Shown in pieces: positions 61,896-64,000 of a stretch of DNA of 64,000 nucleotides. The stretch is from Kineosporia babensis. Its GTDB lineage: Bacteria; Actinomycetota; Actinomycetes; Actinomycetales; Kineosporiaceae. The stretch lies in NCBI RefSeq assembly GCF_021129305.1, contig NZ_JAJOMB010000030.1, forward strand, positions 1-64,000. Reading direction: 5' to 3'. Each line of letters starts with the position of its first letter. The stretch's first letter is position 1. A model generated the notes under the pieces. It had not been told where the DNA came from, did no database searches, and was given only the letters and a program-made list of their open reading frames with translations. The position numbers and the translations under genes are program-made.

Positions 61896-62450
61896 TCAGA
61901 CCAGCAGGCGCCGGGCCGTGCCCAGCAGTTCCTGCCGCAAGATTTCCTCGGGCAGCTCAGCCAGCTCCGGGTCGGTGCCGCTGAGCATCAGCCCGGCGTT
62001 GAAGACCGACAGGGCGACCCGTCGGGAGGGACTCGGATCGGGGCCGAGCAGCAGGTCCTTGACCTTGGCGCTGCGCACCGCCAGCTCCGGGGTGGCCCGG
62101 ATCGCCGCCTCGACGGCCGGGTCCCCGTGCATCACCGCGGCGATCTGGCGGCGGGCGAGCACCATCTCGACCAGCCCCTCGATCACCACCTCGACCTGGG
62201 CCTCACGCCCGGCCGCGGCCTCGGCCCGGGTGAGCAGCTCACCCAGGGTGTCCGCGACCGGCTGCACCAGGGCCTGGATCAGCGCGTCCTTGGTGGCGAA
62301 CTGGTGGTAGACGGTGGCTTTGGCGACACCCAGCCGGTCGGCGATCTGCTGCAGCGACGTGCCGTGCACACCGTGCTCGACGAAAAGGTCCAGGGCGGTG
62401 GCGAGGATCCGCTCGCGCGTCTCCCCGCGCCGGCCGACCGGCTTGGCCAT
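61896..62450 (-). CDS. TetR-family regulator
   Basis: 184 aa. HTH: LQQIADRLGVAKATVYHQFATKDALI; C-terminal ligand domain without clear specificity signature. Located between the SDR (8 bp) and hydrolase genes and followed in cis by two matching palindromes at 63346-63389, so it most likely represses its own operon. Confidence 0.88.
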   Translation of the reverse strand: MAKPVGRRGETRERILATALDLFVEHGVHGTSLQQIADRLGVAKATVYHQFATKDALIQALVQPVADTLGELLTRAEAAAGREAQVEVVIEGLVEMVLARRQIAAVMHGDPAVEAAIRATPELAVRSAKVKDLLLGPDPSPSRRVALSVFNAGLMLSGTDPELAELPEEILRQELLGTARRLLV

Positions 62451-62458
62451 CGATCTCC

Positions 62459-63306
62459 TCAGCGGTTGGTGCGGCCCAGGTCGACCGGCAGCTGGATACC
62501 GGTGACGTGCCGGGCCTCGTCGGAGGCCAGCCAGGCCACCGCCGCGGCGATGTCCTCGCTCTGGCTGATGCCGTCCGGCAGGCTCCCCATGAACATCGGG
62601 GCGAGCAGCGGCTCCACCGCGGAGAACGACTGGATCTCGCTCATCTGCAGCCCGGTCAGCACTCCGTGGGGGTGCACGCTGTTGACCCGGATACGGTACT
62701 CGGCCAGCTCGTTGGCCAGGGTCTTGGCCAACCCGGTGACGCCGTGCTTGGCCGCGCGTAGTCGGCCAGGAACGGCAGGCCGACCAGGCCCGCGACCGAG
62801 CTGGTGAACACGATCGCGCCGCCGGTGGCCTGCTCGATCATGATCGGGATGGCTGCCTTGGCGGTGTGGAAGGCACCCGTCAGGTTGATGTCGATGGTTG
62901 TGCGCCAGTGCTCGGCGTCGATCTCCCAGGCCCGGTTCGCGCTGGTCATGCCCGCATTGGCGATCACCACGTCGAGCCGACCGAGGTCGGCCACGGCGGC
63001 CTTCAGCCCGGCCTCGAGGGTGTCGTAGTCACGGATGTCGGCCTGGATCGGGATGATCCGCCGGTCCAGCTTCTCCACTTGGGCCACCGTCTCGGCCAGG
63101 TCCTCGGGGGTGGCGCCGGCGTAGGTGGTGGTGGGCAGGTCCGCACACAGGTCCAGGGCGATGATGTCCGCGCCCTCGGCGGCCAGGCGGACCGCCTCGG
63201 CCCGGCCCTGGCCACGGGCGGCGCCGGTGATGAAGGCGACCTTGCCGACGTAGCGGTGGGCGATCGGCTCAGCGGGGACGGGGAGTGCGGGAACGGGGTT
63301 ACTCAT
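62459..63306 (-). pseudogene. Mycofactocin-coupled SDR, frameshifted
   Basis: Read from ATG 63306, the frame gives VGKVAFITGAARGQGRAEAV, the mycofactocin-type insert (DLCADLPTTTYAGATPEDLA), NAGMTS and the catalytic IVFTSSVAGLVGLPFLADYA, then turns to nonsense. The correct continuation (A-K-H-G-V-T-G-L-A-K-T-L-A-N-E-L) is in another frame and runs to the stop at 62459. One base is missing near 62751-62760, exactly at the catalytic Y-x-x-x-K. Either a real recent inactivation or a sequencing error. Confidence 0.85.
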
Positions 63307-63345
63307 GGTGGTCCTCCGGGGGTGGTGAGCACCTGACGAGCCGAG

Positions 63346-63389
63346 AGCTAGCCGCTCGGCTGACTGCAAAGCTAGCCGTACGGCTAGCT
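63346..63389. promoter_or_regulatory. Two tandem TetR operators
   Basis: A perfect 20-bp palindrome AGCTAGCCGTACGGCTAGCT at 63370-63389 and an imperfect copy at 63346-63365 (first nine bases identical), 4 bp apart, 40 bp upstream of the SDR start. Classical TetR-family operator form. They also face the nucleoside hydrolase gene on the other strand. Confidence 0.75.
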
Positions 63390-63453
63390 CTTGGCCACCC
63401 GCCCATTGCGGCAGAATGCGCCCGTTTCCTCCCGAACCCACCCTGGAGTCCCT

Positions 63454-64000
63454 GTGAAGCGCCGTCGCGTCATCCTGAACACCGACGCCAAGAACGAGGC
63501 CGACGACCAGTACGCGATCGTCCACGCCCTGTTGTCCCCCTCGCTCGACGTCCGCGGGCTGATCCCGGCGCATTTCGGCGAGCACCGCACCACCCGCAGC
63601 ATGGAGGAGTCCCGGGAGGAGATCGACCGGCTGCTGGGCCTGATGGGCCTGGACGTGCCGGTGGCCAACGGAGCCTCGCGGGCGATCCCCGACGAGTACA
63701 CCCCCAACGACAGCCACGGCGCCCGGCTGATCATCGAGGAGAGCTGGCTGGCCTCGGGCAACGACCCGCTCTACATCGGCTTCCTGGGCCCGCTGACCGA
63801 CATGGCCTCGGCGATCCTGCTGGACCCGACCATCGTCGAGCGGCCGGTGGTGGTGATCTGGATCGGCGGGACCGGGTACGACGGCCTGGACTCCTGGAAC
63901 GGCCTGGAGTTCAACCTGGGCAACGACATCGCCGCCGCCAATGTGGTGATGACTTCCGGGATCACCGTCTGGCAGATCCCGCGCAACGTGTTCTCGCAGG
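63454..64000 (+). CDS. Nucleoside hydrolase (truncated by window end)
   Basis: First 182 codons from GTG 63454. RRVILNTDAKNEADDQYAIVHALL is the N-terminal calcium-site motif, although the usual D-x-D-x-x-x-D-D-x-x-A has DAKNEADD here. IGFLGPLTDMASAILLDP and VIWIGGTGYDG follow, as in IunH-like enzymes that split nucleosides into base and ribose. The rest lies beyond the window. Divergent from the SDR/TetR operon and possibly under the same operators. Confidence 0.82.
   Translation, partial: MKRRRVILNTDAKNEADDQYAIVHALLSPSLDVRGLIPAHFGEHRTTRSMEESREEIDRLLGLMGLDVPVANGASRAIPDEYTPNDSHGARLIIEESWLASGNDPLYIGFLGPLTDMASAILLDPTIVERPVVVIWIGGTGYDGLDSWNGLEFNLGNDIAAANVVMTSGITVWQIPRNVFSQ

Overview
The window is high-GC DNA from an actinomycete. 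This is supported by actinobacterial-only families: a SAV2177-type SAM methyltransferase, a DUF397 protein, a mycothiol-amidase-like PIG-L enzyme, mycofactocin-coupled SDRs with an MftR-type regulator, and HelR with its rifamycin-associated element. GTG starts are frequent and 4-bp gene overlaps are common. The genus cannot be fixed from sequence alone; Kineosporiaceae or a relative is a guess. No phage, integrase, complete IS or CRISPR array is visible.

Layout. 0-13 kb: small housekeeping and accessory genes (DinB, PH domain, TPR, TetR/RidA, GNAT, thioesterase, a secreted DUF1593 hydrolase, a four-repeat protein, histidine phosphatase, aldo/keto reductase plus PIG-L operon) and a glutaryl-CoA dehydrogenase divergent from a succinate-semialdehyde-type dehydrogenase. 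14.5-15.6 kb: between the convergent dehydrogenase and an uncharacterised actinobacterial gene lies a structured RNA on the minus strand. It holds a complete tRNA fold in circularly permuted order (T-arm half first, D-arm half second). The acceptor stem is closed by a loop and the anticodon stem opens into a long helix carrying GGTCCGA, the 5'-strand motif of Ro60-binding Y RNAs. I read it as a YrlA-type Y RNA or another permuted tRNA-like RNA, and it is the most interesting object here. 15.7-26 kb: MftR-like regulator with a mycofactocin-coupled SDR, LysR and CoA-transferase, secreted phosphoesterase, RTX protein under a probable c-di-AMP riboswitch, GH18 chitinase, YitT membrane protein, and an aminotransferase divergent from an Lrp regulator. 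27-44 kb: esterase, an unusual NAD+-dependent DNA ligase, an M64 metallopeptidase with a seven-repeat propeller, a mitochondrial-type single-chain PheRS-like protein behind a possible attenuator, a SAM methyltransferase followed by a PAS-GGDEF-EAL protein, a B-lectin/DUF6924 protein, a TOPRIM protein and a NUDIX hydrolase.

44-56 kb is one catabolic and uptake region. A minus-strand operon (cytosine-deaminase-like amidohydrolase, ABC ATPase, permease, lipoprotein, FAD oxidoreductase, creatininase-family hydrolase) faces an XRE-cupin regulator across a perfect inverted repeat. Next to it, a second ABC transporter ends in an 8-oxoguanine-deaminase-like amidohydrolase. Beyond that are a CHA-type aldolase and a GntR regulator. 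Together these suggest uptake and breakdown of a nitrogen-containing, probably heterocyclic compound; the substrate is unknown.

56-64 kb: a sulfurtransferase; an MFS gene with an internal deletion beside a perfect rifamycin-associated element; helR; a degenerate PfkB protein; and an operon of a mycofactocin-coupled SDR (broken by a one-base frameshift), a TetR regulator and an isochorismatase-like hydrolase, with two tandem operators upstream. A nucleoside hydrolase runs off the right edge.
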